A DNA stretch of 64,000 bases from assembly GCA_963825565.1 (NCBI GenBank), contig CAWGTW010000010.1:124001-188000 (forward strand), given 5' to 3'. This document shows positions 25,806 through 33,379 of this stretch, piece by piece. How positions within the stretch are numbered: the stretch's first letter is position 1; the number at the start of each line of letters is the position of its first letter. Position numbers and translations under genes: made by a program. The notes under the pieces are model-generated. The model was given only the letters and a program-made list of their open reading frames with translations. It did no database searches and was not told where the DNA came from. This stretch comes from JBFGCT01 sp963825565. GTDB lineage: Bacteria > Actinomycetota > Acidimicrobiia > Acidimicrobiales > Ilumatobacteraceae.

Positions 25806-26053
25806 ACACCGTGGCGCTGATCCTGACCGCCCTCGCCGCGCTGCTGTTCGTCGCCCGGGTCGTGCGCGGACCTGCCCTGCCCGATCGCGTCATCTCCCTC
25901 GACGGCTTCGTCTCGACGATCGTGATCGGCGTGATCGTCGGCGCCGCACGACCCGGCTCGGGCATCGTCGTCACCAGCCTGCTGATCGTCGTGCTCGGCG
26001 GGTTCGTCGGGACGTCCGTGCTGGCGCGGTACATCGAACGGCGTGGTGGCTGA
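25802..26053 (+). CDS. mnhF: Na+/H+ antiporter subunit F
   Basis: 83 residues, three membrane helices, with RGPALPDRVISLD, the MnhF hallmark after helix 1. ATGA overlap with mnhE. Its stop and the mnhG start share one base (TGATG). Confidence 0.92.
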   Translation: MNTVALILTALAALLFVARVVRGPALPDRVISLDGFVSTIVIGVIVGAARPGSGIVVTSLLIVVLGGFVGTSVLARYIERRGG

Positions 26054-26397
26054 TGGATGCGGTCGGCGACGTCTTCCTGGTGCTCGGCGCGGCGTTCGCG
26101 CTGATCGCGGGGGTCGGTGTGCACCGCTTCACCGACGTCTACTCGCGCATGCACGCGGCGGCGAAGGCACCGACGCTCGGCCTCGTCCTCGCCGCGGTCG
26201 GCGCCGCTCTGCGGATCGGGACGATCGCCGCGGCGGGAACGCTGGCGCTGGTCGTCGTGCTGCAGCTGGTCACCGCCCCGGTCGGGACCCACGTCGTCAG
26301 CCGGGCGGTGCATCTGCGGATGAAGGTGCCGATGGACGGCCACGACGAGCTGACCCGCGACGAGCACGGCGGCGAGGGGTACCGGCCGCCGGGATGA
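26053..26397 (+). CDS. mnhG: Na+/H+ antiporter subunit G
   Basis: 114 residues. Three helices; GVHRFTDVYSRMHAAAKAPTLG and VTAPVGTHVVSRAVH are diagnostic of MnhG. Last gene of the seven-gene operon, converging on the cyclophilin gene 18 bp away. Confidence 0.93.
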   Translation: MDAVGDVFLVLGAAFALIAGVGVHRFTDVYSRMHAAAKAPTLGLVLAAVGAALRIGTIAAAGTLALVVVLQLVTAPVGTHVVSRAVHLRMKVPMDGHDELTRDEHGGEGYRPPG

Positions 26398-26415
26398 CCC
26401 CCGAGGGGCGATCGC

Positions 26416-27258
26416 TCAGCTCTGCACGATCTCGATGGAGATGATGCGGATCTCTTCGCTCGGAGCGCCGGCCTCCGTGCCCGCAGCCTCCATCGCCGTG
26501 ACCGTCTCGTCGAAGCCGGCGGTCACGTCACCGAACAGCGAGTACTGCGGTGGGAGCGCTGCGCCCTGATCGCCGGTGATGACGAAGAACTGGCTGCCGT
26601 TGGTGTCCGGGCCGCTGTTGGCCATCGCCACCGACCCGATCTTGTACTGACCGGCGCTCGGGAGCTCGTCGGCGAAGCTGTAGCCGGGGTCGCCGGTCCC
26701 GGTTGCGGTCGGGTCGCCGCACTGCACGACGAACCCGGGGATGATCCGGTGGCAGACCGTGTCGTCGTAGTACTTCCACCGGGCGAGGAACACGAAGTTG
26801 TTGACCGTCTGGGGCGCCTGCACCGCATCGAGGGCGATCGTGAACTCCCCCTTGTTCGTCGTGACCAGGGCGGAATAGGTCGCACCGGGCTCGAGGCAGT
26901 CCGGCGGGGGTCCGGAGAAGGTCGAGAGGGGTTCGGCGCTGCCGTCGGTCGGAGGGCAGCCGACGTCTGCGGTGGCGACGGGCTCGGTGCTCACGGTGGT
27001 CGCGGTGTCGGCCTCGGGCAGCGTCGCCGACTCGATCAGGCTGGTGTCGGGCTCGACGAGCGCGTCGTCGGTGGTCGGACTCGGGTCGTCCTCACCGAGC
27101 ACGTTGCTCGCGATCCAGACGAGTCCGAAGACGGCGACGATCGCGCCGATCACGATGATCGCGATGCGCGTGCCCTTCCGCCGCTGTTCGGCTCGGACCA
27201 TCTCGGTCTGCTTCTGTGCCCGGTTGGCCTTCTGGCGTTCACGTTTGGCGGTTCCCAC
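26416..27258 (-). CDS. Membrane-anchored cyclophilin-type peptidyl-prolyl isomerase
   Basis: 280 residues. A Lys/Arg-rich cytoplasmic N-terminus, one membrane helix at about residues 31-52, a Thr/Asp/Pro-rich linker, then a cyclophilin domain from about residue 125 (NNFVFLARWKYYDDTVCHRIIPGFVVQCGD, MANSGPDTNGSQFFVI). It catalyses cis-trans isomerisation of proline bonds outside the membrane, probably for secreted proteins. GTG start with a TAGCCT box 9 nt upstream. Confidence 0.9.
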   Translation of the reverse strand: MGTAKRERQKANRAQKQTEMVRAEQRRKGTRIAIIVIGAIVAVFGLVWIASNVLGEDDPSPTTDDALVEPDTSLIESATLPEADTATTVSTEPVATADVGCPPTDGSAEPLSTFSGPPPDCLEPGATYSALVTTNKGEFTIALDAVQAPQTVNNFVFLARWKYYDDTVCHRIIPGFVVQCGDPTATGTGDPGYSFADELPSAGQYKIGSVAMANSGPDTNGSQFFVITGDQGAALPPQYSLFGDVTAGFDETVTAMEAAGTEAGAPSEEIRIISIEIVQS

Positions 27259-27267
27259 AGCGGGGAG

Positions 27268-27273
27268 AGGCTA
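27268..27273 (-). promoter_or_regulatory. -10 box TAGCCT
   Basis: 9-nt spacer to the GTG at 27258 of the cyclophilin gene. Confidence 0.5.
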
Positions 27274-27416
27274 CCGCCCCGGTCGCCCCGGGAACGATCG
27301 CCTCAAGTCGGCCGCCGTCGCTGCCGATACCGGGGACGAGCGCGGGTGGCCTGATCCATCCGCTCGCCTGGCGTGGCGGCGCCGGGCCGACGAGGCGGAG
27401 GAACGGACAGGTCGAC

Positions 27417-28406
27417 ATGGTGGTGGGAATCTGGGTCGGACGGGCCACGTCGATCGTCGGGCTCGCGGCGTGGTGCGGCTGGCTCGGCTGGCGGATGACG
27501 TCGGTGCCCGACTCGCCGATCGGTGGCGCGGTCCTCGTGCTGGAGCTGATGGCGTACGCCGCCGCACTTCTCGTGACGTCGGGCCTGTGGCTCAGCCCCG
27601 GCCCGTCGAACGAGTTCGCGCGATCGTCGGGCCGACCGACACCGATGCCGGTGATGATGGCGGACGCGCTCGGCCTCGACCGATCACTGGTGACGCTCGC
27701 CGATCGCGACGACGTCGGCGAGGACGACACCGGGGAGATCGCGTGGGCGCGACGAGGGCTCGGCGTACTCGGCCGGGGCGCGACCCGCCGGCCGGGCGCG
27801 GGCACGAGCCTGGTGATCCGGGAGGGCGCCTGGTCGGTGGTGTCGGTCGACGGACTCCGCCGGATGATGGCCGTCGTCGTGCTGCTCGCCGTCCTGTTCA
27901 CGGGGCGCGCACCGTTCGATCGCCCACCGGCGACGGCGATCGGGCTGCTCACCGGCGGCGTGGCCGGGGTGGCGCTCGGGCACTGGCTGCTCTCGCGGGG
28001 CCGGATCCGCCCGGGCAGCCGGCTGATCTGGTCGATGGCGTCGGTCGGGGCCGGCCTCGGCGACGGGAGATCGAGGTCGGGCCTGCCGATCCGGTGGGTG
28101 ACGACGATGGCGACGATGGTGGTCCTCAACCTGGCGGTGGCGCTGCGGGGCCTGAGCGACCGCTGGACCCACGGGCTCGGTCCGATGCCCCACGAGGCAC
28201 GCGTGGCGTCGATGTCGCTCGCCATCGGGTTCGTCGTCGTCGGGTTGTTCGGATTGCGGACCCTCCCGCGACCCGACCTCGGCTTCTACGGCGCGACGCA
28301 TCGGCTCGAGGAGGCGTCGGCGCGCCGCCTGGCCCTCGGCGGCACGATCGCCGTCGCTCTGCTCGGATTCGTCGTCGGCGTGCTGCCGACCGATGGGGGG
28401 TCCTGA
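27417..28406 (+). CDS. Membrane protein of unknown function
   Basis: 329 residues. Two N-terminal helices, a cytoplasmic loop of about 80 residues rich in Asp/Arg/Gly, then about four to five more helices. No recognised motif. The ATG at 27417 has GGAGGAACGGACAGG upstream; the open frame extends to 27216 but is not protein-like there. Followed after 113 bp by the sulfur-carrier gene. Confidence 0.6.
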   Translation: MVVGIWVGRATSIVGLAAWCGWLGWRMTSVPDSPIGGAVLVLELMAYAAALLVTSGLWLSPGPSNEFARSSGRPTPMPVMMADALGLDRSLVTLADRDDVGEDDTGEIAWARRGLGVLGRGATRRPGAGTSLVIREGAWSVVSVDGLRRMMAVVVLLAVLFTGRAPFDRPPATAIGLLTGGVAGVALGHWLLSRGRIRPGSRLIWSMASVGAGLGDGRSRSGLPIRWVTTMATMVVLNLAVALRGLSDRWTHGLGPMPHEARVASMSLAIGFVVVGLFGLRTLPRPDLGFYGATHRLEEASARRLALGGTIAVALLGFVVGVLPTDGGS

Positions 28407-28506
28407 CCGGTGAGCGGGCGGCCCCGTCGACTCCGCTCGGTCGTGGCGAGGCCCGATCGGGTCCGGACGGCACACCGAACAACCCCGGTCGCCGCCGTCG
28501 CCCTTG

Positions 28507-28512
28507 TAGATT
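28507..28512 (+). promoter_or_regulatory. -10 box TAGATT
   Basis: 7-nt spacer to the GTG at 28520; drives the sulfur carrier and rsiG-like pair. Confidence 0.5.
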
Positions 28513-28519
28513 GGGTGTC

Positions 28520-28762
28520 GTGCCAACGATGCGTCTGTTCGCCTCGGCTCGCGAAGCCGCCGGGACGGGGTCCGACGTGATCGACGGCACCACGGTGGCC
28601 GAGGTGCTCGCACGAGCAGAGCAGCGCTACGGCAGCGGGTTCAGCCAACTGCTCCCGACCTGCAAGGTGTGGGTCAACGGAGATGACGCCGGGCCGGACA
28701 CCGCCGTCGGACCACTCGACGAAGTGGCGGTGCTTCCGCCCGTTTCAGGAGGAACCACGTGA
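28520..28762 (+). CDS. MoaD/ThiS-family sulfur carrier with a GG-TT C-terminus
   Basis: 80 residues with a ubiquitin-like beta-grasp pattern (MRLFASAREAAG at the start, VNGDDAG and PLDEVAVLPPVSGG at the end). MoaD donates sulfur to molybdopterin; ThiS and CysO serve other pathways. The protein ends SGG-TT, so the di-glycine is not terminal and two residues would have to be removed before activation. The two GGA codons for Gly-Gly are also the Shine-Dalgarno of the next gene, whose GTG overlaps this stop codon. Confidence 0.82.
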   Translation: MPTMRLFASAREAAGTGSDVIDGTTVAEVLARAEQRYGSGFSQLLPTCKVWVNGDDAGPDTAVGPLDEVAVLPPVSGGTT

Positions 28763-29250
28763 CGACCACCGAACCGATCGACCCGGCGGAGCTGTCGCTC
28801 GACGACCTGCGTTCGCTGCGCCAGGAGCTGCAGGCCGAGGACGACGTCGTGTCCTACGCCCGTCGCGTCGCCCAGGCCCGGCTCGACCTGGTCAAGTCCG
28901 AGATGTCGCACCGCGCCGCGGACTCCGGTGAGATCCTGCGCGACGAGCTCAACGAAGTGCTGTCCCGGCACCTGACCGGCGGTCCGGCCCGGCCGCCGCG
29001 GCCGGCGGAGGACCTGAGCGACCACCAGTTGTCGAGCGAGCTCGACGCGGTCTGCAACGAGAAGGGGTTCGGCCGGCTCGAAGAGCTGAACGACGCCGAA
29101 CTCGAAGCGCTCAGCGCGGCGATCACCGAGTTCGAGGCGCGCGTATCCTCGGATCGCCGGACCCGCTTCGATCGCCTCGACGCGCTGAGCGCCGAGCTGG
29201 TCCGCCGCTACCGCGAGGGCGAAGCCGACGTCGACAGCCTGCTGGCGTAG
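28759..29250 (+). CDS. rsiG: RsiG/AmfC-like c-di-GMP-responsive anti-sigma factor homologue
   Basis: 163 residues, predicted mostly helical. RsiG binds c-di-GMP through E(x)3S(x)2R(x)3Q(x)3D repeats and then sequesters the sigma factor WhiG. Here D28-S32-R35-Q39-D43 fits the first repeat (Asp for Glu), and E126-S130-R133-F137-D141 the second (Phe for Gln). The spacing is exact in both. The protein should form a helical hairpin in the cytoplasm. Start GTG at 28759, with GGAGGAACC upstream inside the sulfur-carrier gene. No whiG is in the window. Confidence 0.75.
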   Translation: MTTTEPIDPAELSLDDLRSLRQELQAEDDVVSYARRVAQARLDLVKSEMSHRAADSGEILRDELNEVLSRHLTGGPARPPRPAEDLSDHQLSSELDAVCNEKGFGRLEELNDAELEALSAAITEFEARVSSDRRTRFDRLDALSAELVRRYREGEADVDSLLA

Positions 29251-29297
29251 GCGATCCGGCCGCAGGTCCACGTGGGTCCGCCCCGCCCGCTGCCGGG

Positions 29298-29303
29298 TAG
29301 CGT
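29298..29303 (+). promoter_or_regulatory. -10 box TAGCGT
   Basis: 10-nt spacer to the mshA GTG at 29314. Confidence 0.5.
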
Positions 29304-29313
29304 TGCGCGGGCC

Positions 29314-30528
29314 GTGCAACGCGTTGCAGTGATCTCGCTCCACACTTCGCCGCTGCTCCAGCCGGGTTCCGGCGACAGCGGCGGGATGAACGTCTACGTG
29401 CGCGAGCTGGTGTCGGCGGTGTCGCAGGGCGGCGTCGAGTGCACCACGTTCACGAGGGCCTGGCGCGAGGGGCTGCCGCGGGAGGTGCTCGTCGAGCCCG
29501 GACATCGGGTGGTCCACGTCGAGGCCGGCCCGCATCACCTCCCGAAAGAGGCGCTGTGCGACATCACCCACGAGTTCCGCGAGGGTGTGCTCGACTGGAT
29601 GGCCACCCACGGCCGGCCCGACGTCATCCACGGGAACTACTGGCTGAGCGGGTTGGTCGGGCACGAGCTGAAGCACGACCTCGATGTCCCGTTCGTCACG
29701 ACGTTCCACACGTTGGCCCGGGTCAAGGCCGAGGGCGGTGACGCCGAGCCGATCTGGCGGGAGCGGGCCGAGGCCGAGATCATCCACTGCGCGGATGCGA
29801 TCTGCGTGAGCTGCGTCGAGGAGGAGGAGCAGTTCCGCCGCCTCTACGGGGACCCGCGGGGGCTGATCGAGATCATCGCCCCGGGGGTGGAGCGGGCGTT
29901 CTTCGCCCCGGGCGACCAGGCGGGGGCCCGCGGGGCGATCGACATCGAGCCGGGTCGGCCCGTGCTGCTCTTCGTCGGGCGCATCCAGCCGCTCAAGGGT
30001 CCTGACGTGGCGATCCGCACGCTCGCCGAGCTCGGGCGGCCGGACGCGCTGCTGCTGCTCGTCGGCGGGGCGAGCGGCGAAGAGGGTGACGGCGAGACCG
30101 AACGGGCCCACGCCCTGGTCGACGAGCTCGGGCTCCACGATCAGGTCCGCTTCGTGCCGCCCCAGCCCCATCACATCCTGTCGACCTACTACCGCGCGGC
30201 CGACGTCGTCGTCGTGCCCAGCCGGAGCGAGAGCTTCGGCCTGGTCGCACTCGAGGCTGCGGCCTGCGGGATCCCGGTCGTGGCCAGCGCCGTCGGGGGT
30301 TTGCTCAGCCTCGTCGTCGACGGCAGCACCGGGCGGCTGATCGTCGGGCGCGATCCCGCCGACTACGCCAAGGCGGTGGCACAGATCCTGGGCGATTCCG
30401 ACCTGCGCTCGTCGATGAGCGCGGCGGCGGTCGCGCACGCCCGCCGCTACACCTGGAGCATGGCCGCCGCTCGGCTCCGGCGTCTCTACGCCGACCTGTC
30501 CGTTCGTGGGCTCGTGGTCTGCGAATGA
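29314..30528 (+). CDS. mshA: MshA-type D-inositol-3-phosphate glycosyltransferase
   Basis: 404 residues, GT4 retaining glycosyltransferase. N-terminal SLHTSPLLQPGSGDSGGMNVYV binds donor, DVIHGNYWLSG and VTTFHTLARVK are typical MshA blocks, and C-terminal FVGRIQPLKGPD and RSESFGLVALEAAACGIPVVA hold the UDP-sugar. MshA joins GlcNAc to inositol-3-phosphate, the first committed step of mycothiol synthesis. GTG start at 29314; the open frame to 29272 precedes the promoter box. The following gene is the YbjN protein that accompanies mshA in other actinobacteria. Confidence 0.92.
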   Translation: MQRVAVISLHTSPLLQPGSGDSGGMNVYVRELVSAVSQGGVECTTFTRAWREGLPREVLVEPGHRVVHVEAGPHHLPKEALCDITHEFREGVLDWMATHGRPDVIHGNYWLSGLVGHELKHDLDVPFVTTFHTLARVKAEGGDAEPIWRERAEAEIIHCADAICVSCVEEEEQFRRLYGDPRGLIEIIAPGVERAFFAPGDQAGARGAIDIEPGRPVLLFVGRIQPLKGPDVAIRTLAELGRPDALLLLVGGASGEEGDGETERAHALVDELGLHDQVRFVPPQPHHILSTYYRAADVVVVPSRSESFGLVALEAAACGIPVVASAVGGLLSLVVDGSTGRLIVGRDPADYAKAVAQILGDSDLRSSMSAAAVAHARRYTWSMAAARLRRLYADLSVRGLVVCE

Positions 30529-30541
30529 TCGGGGTCGCCGG

Positions 30542-31003
30542 ATGACCGACGCCTTCGACAGCGGTGCGCTGGCCGATCTCGAGCACCAGGTCGACGGGTG
30601 GTTGGAGGAGCTTGCCGCCGAAGACGACCACATCGTCGCCGTCGAGCGGTCGGTCGATGACGGGGTGCGCTGGTACGTGCGCATGCGCGGGGAGGACAAG
30701 GAGTTCACCACCGTGTGGCTGACGCTCGGGCAGCGCACGTTGCGCTACGAGACCTACGTGATGCCGGCACCGGAGGAGAACGCGGCCGAACTGTACGAGC
30801 ACGTGCTGCGCCGCAACGATCGCCTCGTCGGTGCTCACTTCTCGATCGGCCTCGAGGACGCGTTGTACCTCCGTGGCGAGCTGCCCGTGGCGATGGTCAC
30901 CCGAGCCGAGCTCGACCGGGTGCTCGGCACCCTCTACGCCCAGGTCGAGCAGTGCTTCCAGGCATTGCTGCGGATCGGATTCGCCAGCCGCTTCCGTACG
31001 TGA
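30542..31003 (+). CDS. YbjN-domain protein
   Basis: 153 residues, soluble, alpha/beta. YVMPAPEENAAELYEHVLRRND and FSIGLEDALYLRGELP match the YbjN/type III secretion chaperone-like fold. Its molecular role is not established; in Mycobacterium the homologue directly follows mshA, as here with a 13-bp gap. Start ATG at 30542; an in-frame start at 30506 would overlap mshA. Confidence 0.85.
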   Translation: MTDAFDSGALADLEHQVDGWLEELAAEDDHIVAVERSVDDGVRWYVRMRGEDKEFTTVWLTLGQRTLRYETYVMPAPEENAAELYEHVLRRNDRLVGAHFSIGLEDALYLRGELPVAMVTRAELDRVLGTLYAQVEQCFQALLRIGFASRFRT

Positions 31004-31155
31004 AGCTTGGCGCGGTCGGTTCTTCCGGTCCGCTGCGCCGGCCACCCACCGTCGGGGTGTCCGGGTGGGCGCGCTCGGGGGAGTCGGTCCTCTGCGCCCG
31101 CCCGGGCGTCGCTCTGCCGGCTGCCGGTACCGCTGGCCGTCGGCATCGCGCGCGG

Positions 31156-31161
31156 TAGCGT
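31156..31161 (+). promoter_or_regulatory. -10 box TAGCGT
   Basis: 7-nt spacer to the proC ATG at 31169. Confidence 0.55.
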
Positions 31162-31168
31162 CGCCGCG

Positions 31169-31981
31169 ATGACCGAGGAATCCACGAGCGCTCACCGGCC
31201 CGTCGAGCTCGCGCTCGTCGGCGGCGGCAACATGGGGTCGGCGCTCCTGCGGGGTGTGCTCGATGCCGGAGCGTTCAAGCCCCCCGAGCTCGCGGTGGTC
31301 GAGGTGCTCGCCGCCCGCCGCACCGAGCTCGTCGAGCTGTTTCCGGGAGTGGCGGTGACCGCCGACGTACCACCATGTCGCGCCGCCCTGCTGGCGGTCA
31401 AGCCGGGGGACGTCCCCGTCGCAGCGGCGGCCGCCGCGGCCGCCGGAGCGACCCGGCTGCTGTCGATCGCCGCCGGTGTCGGCGTGGCTGCGATCGAGGC
31501 CGCGGTCGGTGCTGGTGTCGCGGTCGTGCGTGCGATGCCGAACACGCCGGCCCTGGTCGGGCGAGGCACGTCGGCGATCGCCGGCGGGACCCATGCCGGC
31601 GAGGACGACCTGGTCTGGGCCGAGTCGATCCTCGGCTCCGTCGGCATCGTCGACCGGCTCCCCGAACCGCTGCTCGACGCGTTCACCGGCGTCGCCGGGT
31701 CGGGACCTGCCTACCTGTTCCTCGTCGCCGAGGCGTTGATCGACGCGGCGCTGGCGGAGGGGCTCCCCCGACCGATCGCCGAACGTTCGGTCACCCAGCT
31801 CTTCCTCGGATCGGCGACCTTGCTCGATCGCGAGGGTGCACCCGCAACGCTGCGGGCCAAGGTCACCTCCCCCGGCGGCACGACCGCTGCCGGGCTCGCC
31901 GTGCTCGACGAGCGAGGGGTGCGCGGCGCGTTCATGGCCGCCGTGCGCGCCGCGACCGAGCGCTCCCGCCAGCTGGGCTGA
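31169..31981 (+). CDS. proC: Pyrroline-5-carboxylate reductase
   Basis: 270 residues. Rossmann start LALVGGGNMGSALL, AVKPGDV, RAMPNTPALVGRG and the family signature (GVAGSGPAYLFL through SPGGTTAAGLAVLDE) are all present. It reduces pyrroline-5-carboxylate to proline with NAD(P)H. The start is set by the TAGCGT box. Located downstream of mshA as in mycobacteria. Confidence 0.95.
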   Translation: MTEESTSAHRPVELALVGGGNMGSALLRGVLDAGAFKPPELAVVEVLAARRTELVELFPGVAVTADVPPCRAALLAVKPGDVPVAAAAAAAAGATRLLSIAAGVGVAAIEAAVGAGVAVVRAMPNTPALVGRGTSAIAGGTHAGEDDLVWAESILGSVGIVDRLPEPLLDAFTGVAGSGPAYLFLVAEALIDAALAEGLPRPIAERSVTQLFLGSATLLDREGAPATLRAKVTSPGGTTAAGLAVLDERGVRGAFMAAVRAATERSRQLG

Positions 31982-32100
31982 GGTCCCCGGACGCGACGAG
32001 GGCCGGTGCCAACCCCCCGATGGCACCAGCCCTGTCGGCGCAGTCCGCCGTTGCCGGCGAACGCGTCTCCACAAGGGTCACGATAGGGGACGGACCCCGG

Positions 32101-32116
32101 TGTGAAAAGAGGCACG
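32101..32116 (+). promoter_or_regulatory. Weak Rex-like site in the proC-SAM hydrolase gap
   Basis: TGTGAAAAGAGGCACG differs at two positions from the candidate Rex site before rex. It lies in a 284-bp gap that is locally A-rich (32101-32150) and otherwise holds only a 25-codon open frame I do not call a gene. Confidence 0.25.
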
Positions 32117-32249
32117 TCGAAAAAACAGCCGAGTAATTCACCGGTTCGGTCACGCACTGTGGCGCAGTCCCTCTTCTGAGTGAGAAGCTTCGGCGTGGGT
32201 CGGAGGTGCCGCCGGCGGTCCGAGCGCAGCTCGCCCGGCGATGCGGCGG

Positions 32250-32255
32250 TAGCGT
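32250..32255 (+). promoter_or_regulatory. -10 box TAGCGT
   Basis: 10-nt spacer to the ATG at 32266. Confidence 0.5.
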
Positions 32256-32265
32256 CCGACGTCGT

Positions 32266-33150
32266 ATGGGTCGCCGGTACGACACGGTTTCGTTCCTGAC
32301 CGACTACGGCACCGACGACGAGTTCGTCGGGGTCGTCAAGTCGGTGATCCGCGACATCGCACCCCATGCCGTCGTGATCGATCTGACCCACGGGGTGCGG
32401 CCCTTCGACGTGCGCGCCGGGTCGCTGGCGCTGGCCCGCAGCATCGGCTACGTGGCGGCCGGCGTCGTCCTGGCGGTCGTCGACCCCGGCGTCGGGACGC
32501 TGCGCCGGGCGGTGGCGGTCGAGGTGGCCGGCGGCGAGGGGGTGCTGGTCGGACCGGACAACGGCCTGCTGGCGCCGGCGGTGGCGCTGGCCGGCGGTGC
32601 GGGGCGAGCGGTCGAGCTGACCGCCGCCGACTACCAGCTCTCGGCGGTCGGCGCGACCTTCGCCGGGCGCGATGTCTTCGCCCCCGCGGCGGCCCACCTG
32701 TGCAACGGCGTCGATCTCGCCGAGCTCGGCCCTGCGCTCGATCCGGGGCTGCTGGTGCCGGGCATCGTCCCGCTGCCCCAGGCCGACGAGCATCGCGTGA
32801 TCGCCCAGGTCCTCTGGGTCGATCGCTTCGGGAACGCCCAACTCAACGTCGGTCCGGGCGATCTGGCGCCAACGTTCGGTGAGCGGATCGACCTCCGGCT
32901 CTCCGACCCCACCGACCCGTCGGGAGGTGCGTCGCGCAGCGCGCGGCGCGGCGAGGCGTTCGGCGACCTCGGCGCCGGCACCGTCGGGCTGATCGTCGAT
33001 TCGTCGGGCATGTTCGCACTCGCCATGGACCAGCGCTCCGCCGCCGACGAGCTGGGCCTCGCCGCCGGCGACCAGGTCACCCTGACCCCGTCCTCGGAGA
33101 CCGCCGACGATCCGCCGAGCCAGCGTGTGGAGTTGCGGCGTCGCGGGTGA
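32266..33150 (+). CDS. SAM hydroxide adenosyltransferase (DUF62 family)
   Basis: 294 residues. FLTDYGTDDEFVGVVKSVI (catalytic Asp and hydroxide site), VVDPGVGTLRR and VGPDNGLLAPA are the family blocks; the C-terminal domain with DRFGNAQLNV closes the trimer interface. It hydrolyses S-adenosylmethionine to adenosine and methionine; homologues include fluorinase and chlorinase, but those require a distinct loop that I cannot confirm here. Cytoplasmic. Confidence 0.9.
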   Translation: MGRRYDTVSFLTDYGTDDEFVGVVKSVIRDIAPHAVVIDLTHGVRPFDVRAGSLALARSIGYVAAGVVLAVVDPGVGTLRRAVAVEVAGGEGVLVGPDNGLLAPAVALAGGAGRAVELTAADYQLSAVGATFAGRDVFAPAAAHLCNGVDLAELGPALDPGLLVPGIVPLPQADEHRVIAQVLWVDRFGNAQLNVGPGDLAPTFGERIDLRLSDPTDPSGGASRSARRGEAFGDLGAGTVGLIVDSSGMFALAMDQRSAADELGLAAGDQVTLTPSSETADDPPSQRVELRRRG

Positions 33151-33176
33151 CGTCCACGCCCGTGGCGTGCCGCCGG

Positions 33177-33182
33177 TAGCGT
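33177..33182 (+). promoter_or_regulatory. -10 box TAGCGT
   Basis: 7-nt spacer to the ATG at 33190; the main support for the 27-residue gene. Confidence 0.5.
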
Positions 33183-33189
33183 GAGGGAG

Positions 33190-33273
33190 ATGCGGCCCGC
33201 CACGACCCTCGCTCTCGGCCTGCTGCTGGCGGCGATCCTGATCGCCGGGATCCTGTCGCTCGTCCGCCTCTGA
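33190..33273 (+). CDS. 27-residue single-helix membrane peptide
   Basis: ATG at 33190, TGA at 33271-33273. After MRPATT the peptide is one hydrophobic helix (LALGLLLAAILIAGILSL) ending VRL, so it would lie in the membrane. Codons end mostly in G or C. It has its own TAGCGT box at the same spacing as longer neighbours. No homologue is recognised; it could be a regulatory micropeptide or chance. Confidence 0.5.
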   Translation: MRPATTLALGLLLAAILIAGILSLVRL

Positions 33274-33379
33274 GGCCTCTGAGGCCTCGAGCGTCGGCGG
33301 GCCGGCATCGGGGCTCCTGGCGGATTCACCGCCGTCGCCGGGTTGGGGTACGCTTCGCGTTGGATTCTGAGGGGGATTC

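Noticed and set aside
27417..29250. A molybdenum-cofactor operon around the sulfur carrier
   Set aside because: No other moa/moe gene lies beside it; the molybdenum hydroxylase genes are 30 kb away, so the carrier's pathway is left open.
32101..32178. 25-codon GTG frame in the A-rich gap after proC
   Set aside because: No ribosome site or TANNNT box, low GC at third positions and no recognisable feature; kept only as a possible regulatory region.
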